A stretch of 64,000 nt of DNA from Pseudomonas sp. (lineage in GTDB: Bacteria; Pseudomonadota; Gammaproteobacteria; Pseudomonadales; Pseudomonadaceae), in the NCBI RefSeq assembly GCF_030150285.1, contig NZ_JASLGE010000094.1, positions 31,076 through 95,075 of the forward strand, in the 5' to 3' direction. Of the stretch, positions 31,700 to 40,227 are shown piece after piece. The notes beneath the pieces were generated by a model. That model was not told the origin of the DNA. It saw nothing but the letters and a program-made list of their open reading frames with translations, and ran no database searches. A program made the position numbers and the translations under genes. Every line of letters begins with the position of its first letter. Positions within the stretch are counted from its first letter, which is position 1.

Positions 31700-32326
31700 T
31701 CAGTGCTGTGCTTGCCCTTGCTGCAGCGTCCATTGCACCACCTGTGGCATCAACACGTCTGACGCTCGCCCAAAGCCTTCTACCACTGACGGTACCAGCG
31801 GGCTGCTCAGTGGCTGACGTACTTCAAAGCGTTTGGAGCCGATCACACGCTGATCGCTGTTGCGCACCAAGCGTGCGTTGTACTGGACCAGCACTTCGGG
31901 GTTCTTGCCGTTGTAGTGTGTTTGAAATGCCAACAACTCACCGCCCAATTCATAATCGGACTGCAAGTTACTGTCATCGGTGCTCAGCCCTTGTATCCGG
32001 CCATCCTGCAAGAAGGCATCCAAGAGCCGATTACGCAGCAGCGCTGGCGCAGGGTCGCTCCAGCGGGCACCTTTGTAGCTGCTGATCAAGTTGCCTTCGG
32101 GCACTACGGCGATGTTCTGGCTGTTCAACACATTGCTGCTCATGGGCTTGTCGAGACGCAACGACCACTTAACGGGTGCCTGGGCGCTGGTGGCGATCGG
32201 CGCTTGCGCAGACGGCAGCCTGTAGACGTCGACCTGTTCAGGCGCGGGAAAAATCGAGCAAGCGCTGATCAAACTCAAACTGACGGCAAGGGCGAATGAA
32301 CTGGCCAGGCGATAAGTACGGCTCAT
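31700..32326 (-). CDS. ABC-type transport auxiliary lipoprotein (PqiC/DUF330-like)
   Basis: A 208-residue lipoprotein with lipobox ISAC (Cys about 23) and the ABC_trans_aux fold: DVYRLPSAQ near the mature start, then VPEGNLISSYKGARWSDPAPALLRNRLLDAF in the middle, typical of this family. It is the last gene of the four-gene Mla-like operon and overlaps the MCE gene by 4 bases. It should sit at the outer membrane and receive or hand over lipid to the MCE protein. Confidence 0.85.
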   Translation of the reverse strand: MSRTYRLASSFALAVSLSLISACSIFPAPEQVDVYRLPSAQAPIATSAQAPVKWSLRLDKPMSSNVLNSQNIAVVPEGNLISSYKGARWSDPAPALLRNRLLDAFLQDGRIQGLSTDDSNLQSDYELGGELLAFQTHYNGKNPEVLVQYNARLVRNSDQRVIGSKRFEVRQPLSSPLVPSVVEGFGRASDVLMPQVVQWTLQQGQAQH

Positions 32327-33261
32327 GGGGTGAATTCCTTGTTCTGTTCGCGGCCCAGCAAATAGCCGCTCGGGTTGGCTTCCAGGCGTCGCGAAATCGA
32401 GCGTAGGGTGCTGAGGGTCTCACGTAATTCATTGACCGCCGGGCCCAATTGATTGAGCCCTTGAAAGCCATTGTTCAATGACTGTTCATTGTTGGTGAGC
32501 AAGGTGTTGATGGTGTTCGTGCTTTGCTCGAGAGACTTCATTGCCTGCTCGCCGCTGCTGAACATTTGCTTGCCCTGAGTGTTGAGCAGGCCGTTAGCGT
32601 TGCGCATCAGCACGTTGGTTTGTTCCAGCGTTGTGCTGGCTTGTTTACCTACCTGAGACAGTTGTTTGAGCATCTGGCTGAGGTCATCGCGCTGGCTGGA
32701 AATGGCAGAGGTGGTTTGCTCAAGGTTATCCAGGGTCTTGCCAACGCGGTCGACATTCTCGTGGGAGAACAGGCGATTGGCGTTATGCAGCAGGATGTTG
32801 ATATTGGCCAGCATGTCATTGCCGTCGGTCAGCAGGCGAGCAATCGGGGAGGGCGCTGCCACGATTTCTGGCAATTTGCCGTCCTTGCCCTTGAGGGGCG
32901 GGCTGTTCGGGTCGCCACCACTGAGTTGAATGATGGACGTGCCGGTTACGCCGGTCAGGGCCAGTTTGGCCTTTGTGTCGACCTTGACCGGTGTGCCGGC
33001 GGCCAGACGAATACGCGCCAGTACCCGGCGAGGGTCTTTATCGTCCAGTCGCAGCTCGATCACGTCACCGACCTTGATGCCGTTGTATTGCACCGAACTG
33101 CCTTTGGACAGCCCGCTGACGGCCTCATTGAACACCACCTCATAGTCCTTGAAGGTGTCATCCATGCTGGCCTTGGCCAGCCACAGGCCAAACAGCATGG
33201 CACCCACGATGACCAGCACGCTGAACAAGCCGATCAATACATGATGGGCACGAGTTTCCAT
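32323..33261 (-). CDS. MCE-domain lipid-transfer protein (MlaD-like)
   Basis: A 312-residue inner-membrane-anchored protein. One membrane helix (VLIGLFSVLVIVGAMLFGLW), then a single MCE domain (residues about 40-120; YEVVFNEAVSGLSKGSSVQY, NGIKVGDVIELRLDD), then a long helical tail of about 180 residues with coiled-coil character (LDNLEQTTSAISSQRDDL). The tail is longer than in canonical MlaD, closer to the needle-type single-MCE proteins. ATG 33261 is chosen because it follows the ATPase stop by one base and supplies the anchor. Periplasmic lipid shuttling is inferred from the family. Confidence 0.88.
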   Translation of the reverse strand: METRAHHVLIGLFSVLVIVGAMLFGLWLAKASMDDTFKDYEVVFNEAVSGLSKGSSVQYNGIKVGDVIELRLDDKDPRRVLARIRLAAGTPVKVDTKAKLALTGVTGTSIIQLSGGDPNSPPLKGKDGKLPEIVAAPSPIARLLTDGNDMLANINILLHNANRLFSHENVDRVGKTLDNLEQTTSAISSQRDDLSQMLKQLSQVGKQASTTLEQTNVLMRNANGLLNTQGKQMFSSGEQAMKSLEQSTNTINTLLTNNEQSLNNGFQGLNQLGPAVNELRETLSTLRSISRRLEANPSGYLLGREQNKEFTP

Positions 33262-33262
33262 G

Positions 33263-34066
33263 TCATTGCTCCTTAAGCTGGGTTGCCGCTTCATACGCGG
33301 CGCGGCCACGGGGGCCATGGAAATATTCATGAATCCACGGGTCGTCGTAGTCTTCGACTTGCCTGATGGGTTCGGCAACCAGCACTTTCTTTTGTGACAA
33401 CACGGCCACCCGGTCGGTGATGGTGTACAGCGTGTCCAGGTCATGGGTGACGAGGAACACGCTCAGGCCCAACGCATCGCGCAGGGTCAGGATCAGTTGA
33501 TCAAAGGCCGCCGCGCCAATGGGGTCGAGCCCGGCAGTCGGCTCGTCCAGAAACAGAATGTCCGGGTCGAGTGCCAGCGCTCGGGCCAACGCGGCGCGCT
33601 TGACCATGCCGCCCGACAATGACGACGGGTACTTGTCGGCGGCTGACAAAGGCAGGCCGGCCAGTGCCAGCTTAACCAGTGCCAGGTGCTCGGCGTCCGG
33701 GCGGCTGAGGCCGGCGTGCTCGATCAAGGGCAGGGCGATGTTTTCCGTCACGGTCAGCGACGAAAACAAGGCACCCTGTTGAAACAGCACACCAAACCGT
33801 CGCTCGATCAGCGAGCGTTTGTCCTCTGGCAGGCTCATCAGGTCTTGGCCAAACACCCGGACCTGGCCCTCGGTGGGGCGTCGCAGCCCGACAATGCTGC
33901 GCAGCAACACGGATTTACCCGTGCCCGAACCGCCCACCACACCCAGAATCTCACCCTTGTACACATCCAGGTCCAGGTTTTCGTGAACGGTCTGTCTGCC
34001 GAATCGGTTGCACAGGCCGCGCACTTCAATCACCGCCTCGCGGGGCGTCTGTATTGCCGTACTCAC
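33263..34066 (-). CDS. MlaF-like ABC transporter ATPase
   Basis: A 267-residue ATPase with Walker A GGSGTGKSV, signature LSGGMVKRAALARA, Walker B DILFLDEPTAGLDP and H-loop VTHDLDTLY. The signature form SGGM..R and the D.PTAGLDP box are those of MCE-associated ATPases (MlaF/Mkl). It overlaps the permease gene by 4 bases. It energises lipid movement through the MlaE-like permease. Confidence 0.9.
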   Translation of the reverse strand: MSTAIQTPREAVIEVRGLCNRFGRQTVHENLDLDVYKGEILGVVGGSGTGKSVLLRSIVGLRRPTEGQVRVFGQDLMSLPEDKRSLIERRFGVLFQQGALFSSLTVTENIALPLIEHAGLSRPDAEHLALVKLALAGLPLSAADKYPSSLSGGMVKRAALARALALDPDILFLDEPTAGLDPIGAAAFDQLILTLRDALGLSVFLVTHDLDTLYTITDRVAVLSQKKVLVAEPIRQVEDYDDPWIHEYFHGPRGRAAYEAATQLKEQ

Positions 34067-35148
34067 CAGCCCATCTCCATAAAGAACAACGCGGCCACCG
34101 CGTCGAGAACGATCACGATGAAGATCGACTGCACCACGCTGGAGGTGGTGTGGGCACCTACCGACTCGGCACTGCCGCTGACCTTGAAGCCTTCAAGGCA
34201 GCCCACGGCCGCGATCAGAAAGGCGAAGAAGGGCGCTTTGGCCATACCGACCAGGAAGTTGCGCACGCCAATGTCCGAGTGCAGCATGGAAATGAACATG
34301 TCGGGCGAGATGCCCAACGACACCACGCACACCACAGCCCCGCCTATGATGCCCGACATCATGGCCAGGAATGTCAGCAGGGGCAGGGCGATCAACAGAG
34401 CCAGCACCCGAGGCAGCACCAGCAGTTCCATTGGGTCAAGGCCCAGTGTGCGAATGGCATCGATCTCTTCATTCGCCTTCATCGAGCCGATTTGCGCGGT
34501 AAAGGCACTGGCCGTTCGGCCCGCCAGCAAAATAGCCGTCAGCAGCACACCGAATTCACGCAAGAACGAGAAGGCCACCAGGTCGACGGTAAAAATCCCG
34601 GCCCCAAAATTGGCCAGCACCGTGGCCCCGAGAAAGGCCACCACTGCGCCCACCATAAAGGTCAGCAACATCACAATAGGGGCGGCGTTCAGGCCGATTT
34701 GCTCGATTTGCGCCACCACCGGGGTGATGCGCCACTGTTTTGGGCGAAACAGGTTGCGGGCCAAGGTTTGCAGGATCAGGCCGATAAAGCCCAGCAGCTT
34801 CATCGTGTCTTGCCAGAGCGTGTCGACCGCCCCGCCAATGCGGCTCAGTAGCAGAATGCAGGTGTTCTGCTCGGCTTCCTTGATGGGTACGCAGAAATCG
34901 CGCATGGACGAATACACCGTCTCCAACAAGGCGCGGTCGGCGGCGGGCAGTTTGGAGGAGGAGCCCGCCAACTCACCGAGCCGCTCGGTCCCCAGCAACT
35001 CGACCAGCAGCGAAGCCCCGGCTGTGTCGAGCCGCGTCACGTCATCCAGGTCGACTGCTGTGCGAGCGTCGTATTGCCCGGCCAGTTGGGCGGTCAATTG
35101 TTTGAGGCGCGCGTAATTGGCAAGCGTCCACTCGCCGCTGATACGCAA
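34063..35148 (-). CDS. MlaE-like permease with N-terminal STAS domain
   Basis: A STAS domain (about residues 1-95: DLDDVTRLDTAGASLLVELL) is fused to an MlaE permease with about six membrane helices (PIVMLLTFMVGAVVAFLGA, LVLPRVLALLIALPLLTFLA). The coordinates use TTG 35148, but the frame stays open to 35241 and the added residues TAKAGDARLDTSSTPPQL look like the native N-terminus of this family. No ATG, GTG or TTG occurs there; a GGAG lies 6 bases before ATC 35205 and 9 before ATT 35202, so a rare ATT or ATC start is likely. First gene of a permease-ATPase-MCE-lipoprotein operon. Confidence 0.88.
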   Translation of the reverse strand: MRISGEWTLANYARLKQLTAQLAGQYDARTAVDLDDVTRLDTAGASLLVELLGTERLGELAGSSSKLPAADRALLETVYSSMRDFCVPIKEAEQNTCILLLSRIGGAVDTLWQDTMKLLGFIGLILQTLARNLFRPKQWRITPVVAQIEQIGLNAAPIVMLLTFMVGAVVAFLGATVLANFGAGIFTVDLVAFSFLREFGVLLTAILLAGRTASAFTAQIGSMKANEEIDAIRTLGLDPMELLVLPRVLALLIALPLLTFLAMMSGIIGGAVVCVVSLGISPDMFISMLHSDIGVRNFLVGMAKAPFFAFLIAAVGCLEGFKVSGSAESVGAHTTSSVVQSIFIVIVLDAVAALFFMEMGW

Positions 35149-35272
35149 CTGGGGTGGAGTGCTTGAGGTGTCTAATCGGGCGTCGCCAGCCTTAGCAGTA
35201 ATGATCGTAAGCTCCGAGCTCAGTTCGCTTAAACGCAGACTCTATGTAATAGCACACTCTCGTAAAAGTGCG

Positions 35273-36325
35273 TCAGTTTGCATTCGTTGGTGTGTCAGAT
35301 GATTGATCTGGGTTAACCCGAAAACGTAAAACGCCAATCATTTGACCATCCTCTGTCAGCACCCGGACTTGCCAACGTCCTACAGCGTTGGGCGGGAAAT
35401 TCTGTTTGTGGGTCCAGGCGCGATAGCCTTCCTTGCGCCCGCCACGAATGTCCAGTGCGATGCGGTCGACTTCCTGACCATTGAGTTGCCACACATGGTA
35501 AATGCGCTCGTTCAAGCCGCGCGGGGCGTTGATTGAGGTGTAGGCGTAGAGGCCGCGGTGGCGTAGTTCACTGACGCTGATGTGTGTGAGGCTCTCGCCC
35601 GGTGTGCGGTCTTGTAGCTGGGTGGTGACGGCGACCTCGGTCATCCACAGGGTCGCGGGCGGTACCCAGGAGCGCATTAACCAGCCGATGCTGCCCAGCG
35701 CCAGTACGATCAAGGGCAACACTAGCCAGCCACGCCAGGTTTTAAGGGGCAGGCTCACGGCCAGGCTGGGGATTGAAAGCAGCACGGCCGTTCCCAGCGC
35801 CAGTTTGTAGCTCTCGGCAGTGGTCAGGTTAAGGATGATCGGCAGCGCGGTCAGCATCGCGGCGAACAGGGCAAGGGTGTGCAGCGCCAAAAACAGCCAG
35901 CGTTTGGGAGCGAGCCATTTGTAATACAGCGGATCGGTGATCGTGATCAGCGCACTCGCCCCGAGCAGCCCGGTAAATACCAACTGGCCGCTGTTCCAGG
36001 TGGTGGTGATGAAGAAGAAAGGCAGGACAAAAAACAGGCTTTCCTGGTGGATCATCTGCGTGGCATAGCGCAGCAGTGGCGGCGGAATTTCGCGTTTGAA
36101 TACGCGAGTAAACAACTGCGTGAAGCTGTTCTCGAGCATCAGCCAGACCCAGCTCACCAGCAGGATCACAGCAATCCAGCGGGCCATGCCTTGTTGACGG
36201 TCCACCAGAATGAAACTGCCTACACCTGAGCAAAACCCGAACAGCGCGATCAGCCCCGGATAGCGCTTCATCAACTCAAGGATGCGCTGTACGTAGTGGT
36301 TCCAGTTTGGCATTCGGTGGTTCAC
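35273..36325 (-). CDS. DUF5924/DUF2914 family membrane protein
   Basis: A 350-residue protein. The first 230 residues hold about seven hydrophobic segments (LIALFGFCSGVGSFILV, WIAVILLVSWVWLML, ESLFFVLPFFFITTTW and others); the rest is a soluble beta-rich domain (TSINAPRGLNERIYHVWQL, GRWQVRVLTEDGQMIGVLRF) of DUF2914 type. The C-terminal domain should be periplasmic. Its function is unknown. It is upstream of and on the same strand as the Mla-like operon, but the gap and the separate start region suggest independent expression. Confidence 0.75.
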   Translation of the reverse strand: MNHRMPNWNHYVQRILELMKRYPGLIALFGFCSGVGSFILVDRQQGMARWIAVILLVSWVWLMLENSFTQLFTRVFKREIPPPLLRYATQMIHQESLFFVLPFFFITTTWNSGQLVFTGLLGASALITITDPLYYKWLAPKRWLFLALHTLALFAAMLTALPIILNLTTAESYKLALGTAVLLSIPSLAVSLPLKTWRGWLVLPLIVLALGSIGWLMRSWVPPATLWMTEVAVTTQLQDRTPGESLTHISVSELRHRGLYAYTSINAPRGLNERIYHVWQLNGQEVDRIALDIRGGRKEGYRAWTHKQNFPPNAVGRWQVRVLTEDGQMIGVLRFRVNPDQSSDTPTNAN

Positions 36326-36485
36326 ATTCTGCGTAGGAAAAAACCTCTACAGAATAGCGGTTTAGCGGGGCGGGCGTCCGGGATGATTGCGCCTTATAAA
36401 AACGGTAGTCGCTGTCGAGGTACGAGGCTGCGATGGGTTGCCAAGCCTCGTACTTCGTCAGCGACTACAAGGATTGTGTGCTCGA

Positions 36486-37151
36486 TCAGCGCACGCTGCT
36501 TTCGAAGCGGCTTGCCCCCGGCAATTCCAGCACCAGTTCATCGCCCACATTCAGCGGGCCAACCCCCACCGGGGTGCCGGTCATGATTACATCGCCGGCT
36601 TGCAGCGAGAAGCAGGCGGCCATGTGCTGGATCATTGGCACGATCGGGTTGAGCATCAAGGCGCTGTTGCCGTCCTGGCGCACTTCACCGTTGATGGTCA
36701 GGCGGATGCCGATGTGGGTCAGGTCGGGGAATGTGCTGGTTGAGACGAATGGGGCCAGTACGCAGGCACCGTCGAACGATTTGGCGATTTCCCACGGCAG
36801 GCCTTTGCTTTTCAGCTCGGCTTGCTTGTCGCGCAAGGTCAGGTCAAGGCCCGGAGCGAAGCCTGAGATTGCGTCCAGTACTTCTTCAACACTGGGGTTG
36901 TTCGACAGCGGTTTGCCCAGCAGCACCGAGATTTCAGCTTCGTAATGCACGGAGCCGCGCTCGGCCGGGATAGCAAAGCCACCCTCAAGCGGAACAACAC
37001 AGCTGCCCGGCTTGATAAACAGCAGCGGTTCCGTCGGGATCGGGTTGTCCAGCTCTTTGGCGTGTTCGGCGTAGTTACGCCCGATGCACACCACTTTGCC
37101 AATAGGAAAGTGAATGCGGGTACCGTCGACATACTGGTGTTGATAGCTCAT
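36486..37151 (-). CDS. Fumarylacetoacetate hydrolase family protein
   Basis: A 221-residue FAH-fold enzyme with metal-site motifs VVCIGRNYAEHAKEL, HYEAEISVLLG, and the C-terminal GDVIMTGTPVGVGPLNVGD. Such stand-alone members are usually acylpyruvate hydrolases, oxaloacetate decarboxylases or 2-hydroxyhepta-2,4-diene-dioate isomerases. ATG 37151 (MSYQHQYVDG) after AAGGAG is the start. It lies next to the D-2-hydroxyglutarate dehydrogenase, the order found around PA0318-PA0316 in P. aeruginosa. The substrate is not decided by sequence. Confidence 0.88.
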   Translation of the reverse strand: MSYQHQYVDGTRIHFPIGKVVCIGRNYAEHAKELDNPIPTEPLLFIKPGSCVVPLEGGFAIPAERGSVHYEAEISVLLGKPLSNNPSVEEVLDAISGFAPGLDLTLRDKQAELKSKGLPWEIAKSFDGACVLAPFVSTSTFPDLTHIGIRLTINGEVRQDGNSALMLNPIVPMIQHMAACFSLQAGDVIMTGTPVGVGPLNVGDELVLELPGASRFESSVR

Positions 37152-37165
37152 GGGGGGCTCCTTTG

Positions 37166-37262
37166 GAGTAGCTGCAAGCTTCAAGTTGTAAGCTTCAAGA
37201 GAACAACGCAGAGCTGCACCAGACCCGCTTCAAGCTTGCGGCTTGAAGCGTGCCACTGGCAG
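37166..37262. repeat. Second REP-type repeat (AGCTTCAAG family), copy 1
   Basis: The gap before the D-2-hydroxyglutarate dehydrogenase stop is filled with short inverted words: GCTGCAAGCTTCAAG, GTAAGCTTCAAG and GCTTCAAGC/GCTTGAAGC around TTGCG. The same words recur after serA. This is a repeat type distinct from the GTAGGAGCGAGC family. Confidence 0.6.
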
Positions 37263-37271
37263 CCGCCTTGT

Positions 37272-38666
37272 TCACAAGGCAAAAATCTTGCCCGGGTTCA
37301 TGATGCCGTTCGGGTCGAACGCCGCCTTGATGGCCTTCATGTACTCAATCTCAACCGGCGAACGGCTGTAGGTCAGGTAGTCACGCTTGGTCATGCCCAC
37401 GCCGTGCTCGGCCGAAATCGAACCGTTGTACTTCTCAACGGTTTCAAACACCCACTTGTTCACCGTCGCGCATTTGGCGAAGAACTCGTCTTTGCTCAGA
37501 TTTTCTGGCTTGAGAATGTTCAGGTGCAGGTTGCCGTCGCCAATGTGGCCAAACCAGACAATTTCAAAGTCCGGGTAGTGTTGGCCGACGATAGCGTCAA
37601 TTTCCTTGAGGAACGCAGGTACTTTCGACACGGTGACCGAGATGTCGTTTTTGTATGGCGTCCAGTGAGAAATGGTCTCGGAGATGTACTCGCGCAGTTT
37701 CCACAGGTTCTGCAGTTGGGTTTCGCTCTGGCTCATCACGCCGTCCAGCACCCAGCCTTGTTCCATGCAGTGCTCGAAGGTTTGCAGCGCCGCGTTGGCC
37801 ACTTCTTCAGTGGTCGCTTCAAATTCCAGTAAGGCGTAGAACGGGCAGTCTGTCTCAAACGGCGAAGGCACATCACCCCGCGCCATGACTTTTGCCAGTG
37901 CCTTGTCGGAGAAGAACTCAAAGGCGGTCAAGTCCAGCTTGCTCTGGAAGGCGTGCAGCACCGGCATGATGGAATCGAAATCAGCGGTACCCAGCACCAT
38001 GGCGGTCAGGTTTTTCGGCGCTCGGTCCAGGCGCATGGTGGCTTCCACCACCAGGCCCAGGGTGCCTTCGGCACCGATAAACAACTGGCGCATGTCGTAG
38101 CCGGTGGCGTTTTTGATCAGGTCTTTGTTCAGCTCCAGCACGTCACCTTTGCCGGTCACCACCTTTAGGCCCGCCACCCAGTTGCGGGTCATACCGTAGC
38201 GAATAACCTTGATACCGCCGGCATTGGTGCCGATATTGCCGCCAATTTGGCTGGAACCTGCCGAGGCGAAGTCTACCGGGTAGTACAGGCCGTTTTCTTC
38301 AGCCACATTCTGCAGGTGTTCAGTCACCACGCCCGGCTGGCACACCACGGTGCGGTCTGTCAGGTTGATGTCCAGCACCTGGTTCATGTAATCGAATGAC
38401 ACCACCACTTCACCGTTGGCCGCCACAGCCGCCGCCGACAGGCCCGTGCGCCCGCCGGACGGCACCAGCGCGACGCTGTGGGCGTTGGCCCACAGCACGA
38501 TGGCCTGCACTTGTTCGGTCGTTTTCGGGAACACAATGGCCAGTGGGGCAGGCGCGAAATGCTTGGTCCAATCCTTGCCGTAAGCTTCAAGGGAGTCGGC
38601 GTCAGTCAGAACCTTGCCAGGCTCTACCAGGGTCTTTAGCTCATCAATCAAGGCAGGATGGGTCAT
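37272..38666 (-). CDS. d2hgdh: D-2-hydroxyglutarate dehydrogenase (FAD-linked)
   Basis: A 464-residue flavoprotein of the PCMH/FAD_binding_4 plus FAD-oxidase_C type. The FAD domain has VPSGGRTGLSAAAV and SAGSSQIGGNIGTNAGG; the C-terminal domain has the metal site H(I)GDGNLH in WFGHIGDGNLHLN and SAEHGVGMTKRDYL. It oxidises D-2-hydroxyglutarate to 2-oxoglutarate. In Pseudomonas this enzyme removes the D-2-hydroxyglutarate that SerA makes while reducing 2-oxoglutarate, pulling serine synthesis forward. Here it is divergent from serA, which supports that role over glycolate oxidase GlcD. ATG 38666 is preferred. Confidence 0.87.
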   Translation of the reverse strand: MTHPALIDELKTLVEPGKVLTDADSLEAYGKDWTKHFAPAPLAIVFPKTTEQVQAIVLWANAHSVALVPSGGRTGLSAAAVAANGEVVVSFDYMNQVLDINLTDRTVVCQPGVVTEHLQNVAEENGLYYPVDFASAGSSQIGGNIGTNAGGIKVIRYGMTRNWVAGLKVVTGKGDVLELNKDLIKNATGYDMRQLFIGAEGTLGLVVEATMRLDRAPKNLTAMVLGTADFDSIMPVLHAFQSKLDLTAFEFFSDKALAKVMARGDVPSPFETDCPFYALLEFEATTEEVANAALQTFEHCMEQGWVLDGVMSQSETQLQNLWKLREYISETISHWTPYKNDISVTVSKVPAFLKEIDAIVGQHYPDFEIVWFGHIGDGNLHLNILKPENLSKDEFFAKCATVNKWVFETVEKYNGSISAEHGVGMTKRDYLTYSRSPVEIEYMKAIKAAFDPNGIMNPGKIFAL

Positions 38667-38742
38667 CAACAGAACTCTCGAACAATTCATGGTCATCCTG
38701 AGAACGCTTCACGTCGCAGGAATGGGTGTTTAGCGGGGCGCT

Positions 38743-38754
38743 TATGCTAGCATA
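38743..38754. promoter_or_regulatory. 12-bp palindrome between d2hgdh and serA
   Basis: TATGCTAGCATA is a perfect palindrome placed 77 bases from the dehydrogenase start and 120 from serA, near the middle of the divergent promoter region. It can serve as a -10 element in both directions or as an operator half-site pair. The evidence is position and symmetry only. Confidence 0.35.
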
Positions 38755-38873
38755 TGACCCCCCCGTAGAATCGCGACGTAGGACGATTCTCGGTGCCGGC
38801 GTTCACGTCGGCCAGGTCAGCTCTCGCTGTCCATTTCCCTGCCATTTTTTCTCTGGGACACAGGTTTACGCAG

Positions 38874-40103
38874 ATGAGCAAGACTTCTCTCGATAAGAGC
38901 AAGATCAAGTTCCTTCTTTTGGAAGGCGTCCACCAATCCGCTGTAGACGTACTCAAGTCTGCTGGTTACACCAGCATCGAGTACATCACCAGTTCCTTGC
39001 CTGAAGCCCAGTTGAAGGAAAAGATCGCTGATGCCCACTTTATTGGCATCCGTTCTCGTACTCAACTGACCGAAGAAGTGTTCGATTGCGCCAAGAAACT
39101 GGTCGCTGTTGGTTGTTTCTGCATCGGCACCAACCAGGTCGACCTCAACGCTGCTCGCGAACGCGGTATCGCTGTTTTCAACGCCCCTTACTCCAACACC
39201 CGTTCGGTGGCTGAGTTGGTGTTGGCTGAAGCGATCCTGTTGCTGCGCGGCATCCCTGAGAAAAACGCTTCCTGCCACCGTGGTGGCTGGATCAAAAGTG
39301 CGGCCAACTCCTTTGAAATCCGCGGCAAAAAACTGGGTATCGTGGGTTACGGCTCGATTGGTACTCAGTTGTCGGTACTGGCCGAAGGCTTGGGCATGCA
39401 GGTGTTCTTCTACGACACCGTGACCAAACTGCCGCTGGGCAACGCCACTCAGGTCGGCAACCTGCACGAACTGTTGGGCATGTCCGACATCGTGACCTTG
39501 CACGTGCCTGAAACCGCCGCCACTCAGTGGATGATCGGCGAGAAAGAAATCCGCGCCATCAAAAAGGGCGGCATTCTGATCAACGCCGCACGCGGCACCG
39601 TGGTTGAGCTGGATGCCCTGGCTGACGCCATCAAGGACAAGCACCTGATCGGTGCCGCCATCGACGTGTTCCCGGTTGAGCCGCGCTCCAACGATGACGT
39701 GTTCGAAAGCCCGCTGCGTGGCCTGGACAACGTGATCCTGACCCCGCACATCGGTGGCTCCACCGCTGAAGCGCAGGCCAACATCGGCCTGGAAGTGGCA
39801 GAAAAACTGGTCAAGTACAGCGACAACGGTACATCGGTTTCGTCCGTCAACTTCCCGGAAGTGGCCCTGCCGGCACACCCTGGCAAGCACCGTCTGCTGC
39901 ACATCCACGAAAACATTCCGGGTGTGATGAGCGAGATCAACAAGGTGTTCGCCGAAAACGGCATCAACATCTCCGGCCAGTTCCTGCAAACCAACGAGAA
40001 AGTTGGCTATGTGGTGATCGACGTCGACGCCGAGTCTTCCGACCTGGCGCAAGAGAAGCTGCAAACCATCAACGGCACCATCCGTTGCCGGGTTTTGTTT
40101 TAA
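38874..40103 (+). CDS. serA: D-3-phosphoglycerate dehydrogenase
   Basis: A 409-residue enzyme of the E. coli type: catalytic/NAD domains plus a C-terminal ACT domain for serine feedback. NAD fold GIVGYGSIGTQL, catalytic Arg in NAARGTVVEL, catalytic His in TPHIGGSTAEAQ; ACT region GVMSEINKVFAENGINISGQ. It oxidises 3-phosphoglycerate, and in Pseudomonas recycles NADH by reducing 2-oxoglutarate to D-2-hydroxyglutarate. ATG 38874 (MSKTSLDKSKIKFL) is used; an upstream frame to 38793 is not family-like. Divergent from d2hgdh. Confidence 0.96.
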   Translation: MSKTSLDKSKIKFLLLEGVHQSAVDVLKSAGYTSIEYITSSLPEAQLKEKIADAHFIGIRSRTQLTEEVFDCAKKLVAVGCFCIGTNQVDLNAARERGIAVFNAPYSNTRSVAELVLAEAILLLRGIPEKNASCHRGGWIKSAANSFEIRGKKLGIVGYGSIGTQLSVLAEGLGMQVFFYDTVTKLPLGNATQVGNLHELLGMSDIVTLHVPETAATQWMIGEKEIRAIKKGGILINAARGTVVELDALADAIKDKHLIGAAIDVFPVEPRSNDDVFESPLRGLDNVILTPHIGGSTAEAQANIGLEVAEKLVKYSDNGTSVSSVNFPEVALPAHPGKHRLLHIHENIPGVMSEINKVFAENGINISGQFLQTNEKVGYVVIDVDAESSDLAQEKLQTINGTIRCRVLF

Positions 40104-40105
40104 AG

Positions 40106-40188
40106 CAGCTTCAAGCTTCAAGCGGCACGTTCAAGGCAAAAGCAGGTCTGCGCTTGCTTGCCGCTTGTAGCTCAACGCTTGCAGCTCG
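40106..40188. repeat. Second REP-type repeat (AGCTTCAAG family), copy 2
   Basis: Directly after the serA stop, the words AGCTTCAAGCTTCAAGC, GCGCTTGCTTGCCGCTTG and CGCTTGCAGCT form complementary arms. The same word set occurs before the d2hgdh stop, so the d2hgdh-serA pair is flanked on both sides by this repeat. Confidence 0.6.
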
Positions 40189-40191
40189 AAT

Positions 40192-40227
40192 AAAAAAAGG
40201 GAGCCCCTTTCAGGGGCTCCCTTTTTT
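40192..40227. terminator. Bidirectional intrinsic terminator
   Basis: AAAAAAAGGGAGCCCC (40192-40207) pairs with GGGGCTCCCTTTTTT (40213-40227) around TTTCA. It serves both serA (plus strand) and the convergent DUF4399 gene, whose stop lies at 40226. Confidence 0.9.

Noticed and set aside
33686..35116. 476-residue open frame antisense to the Mla-like ATPase and permease
   Set aside because: Ser/Thr/Arg-rich translation spans two real genes on the other strand; no family pattern.
38817..40121. 434-residue open frame antisense to serA
   Set aside because: It mirrors serA almost exactly, has no family-like motif and arises from third-position GC bias; SerA is complete and unmistakable.
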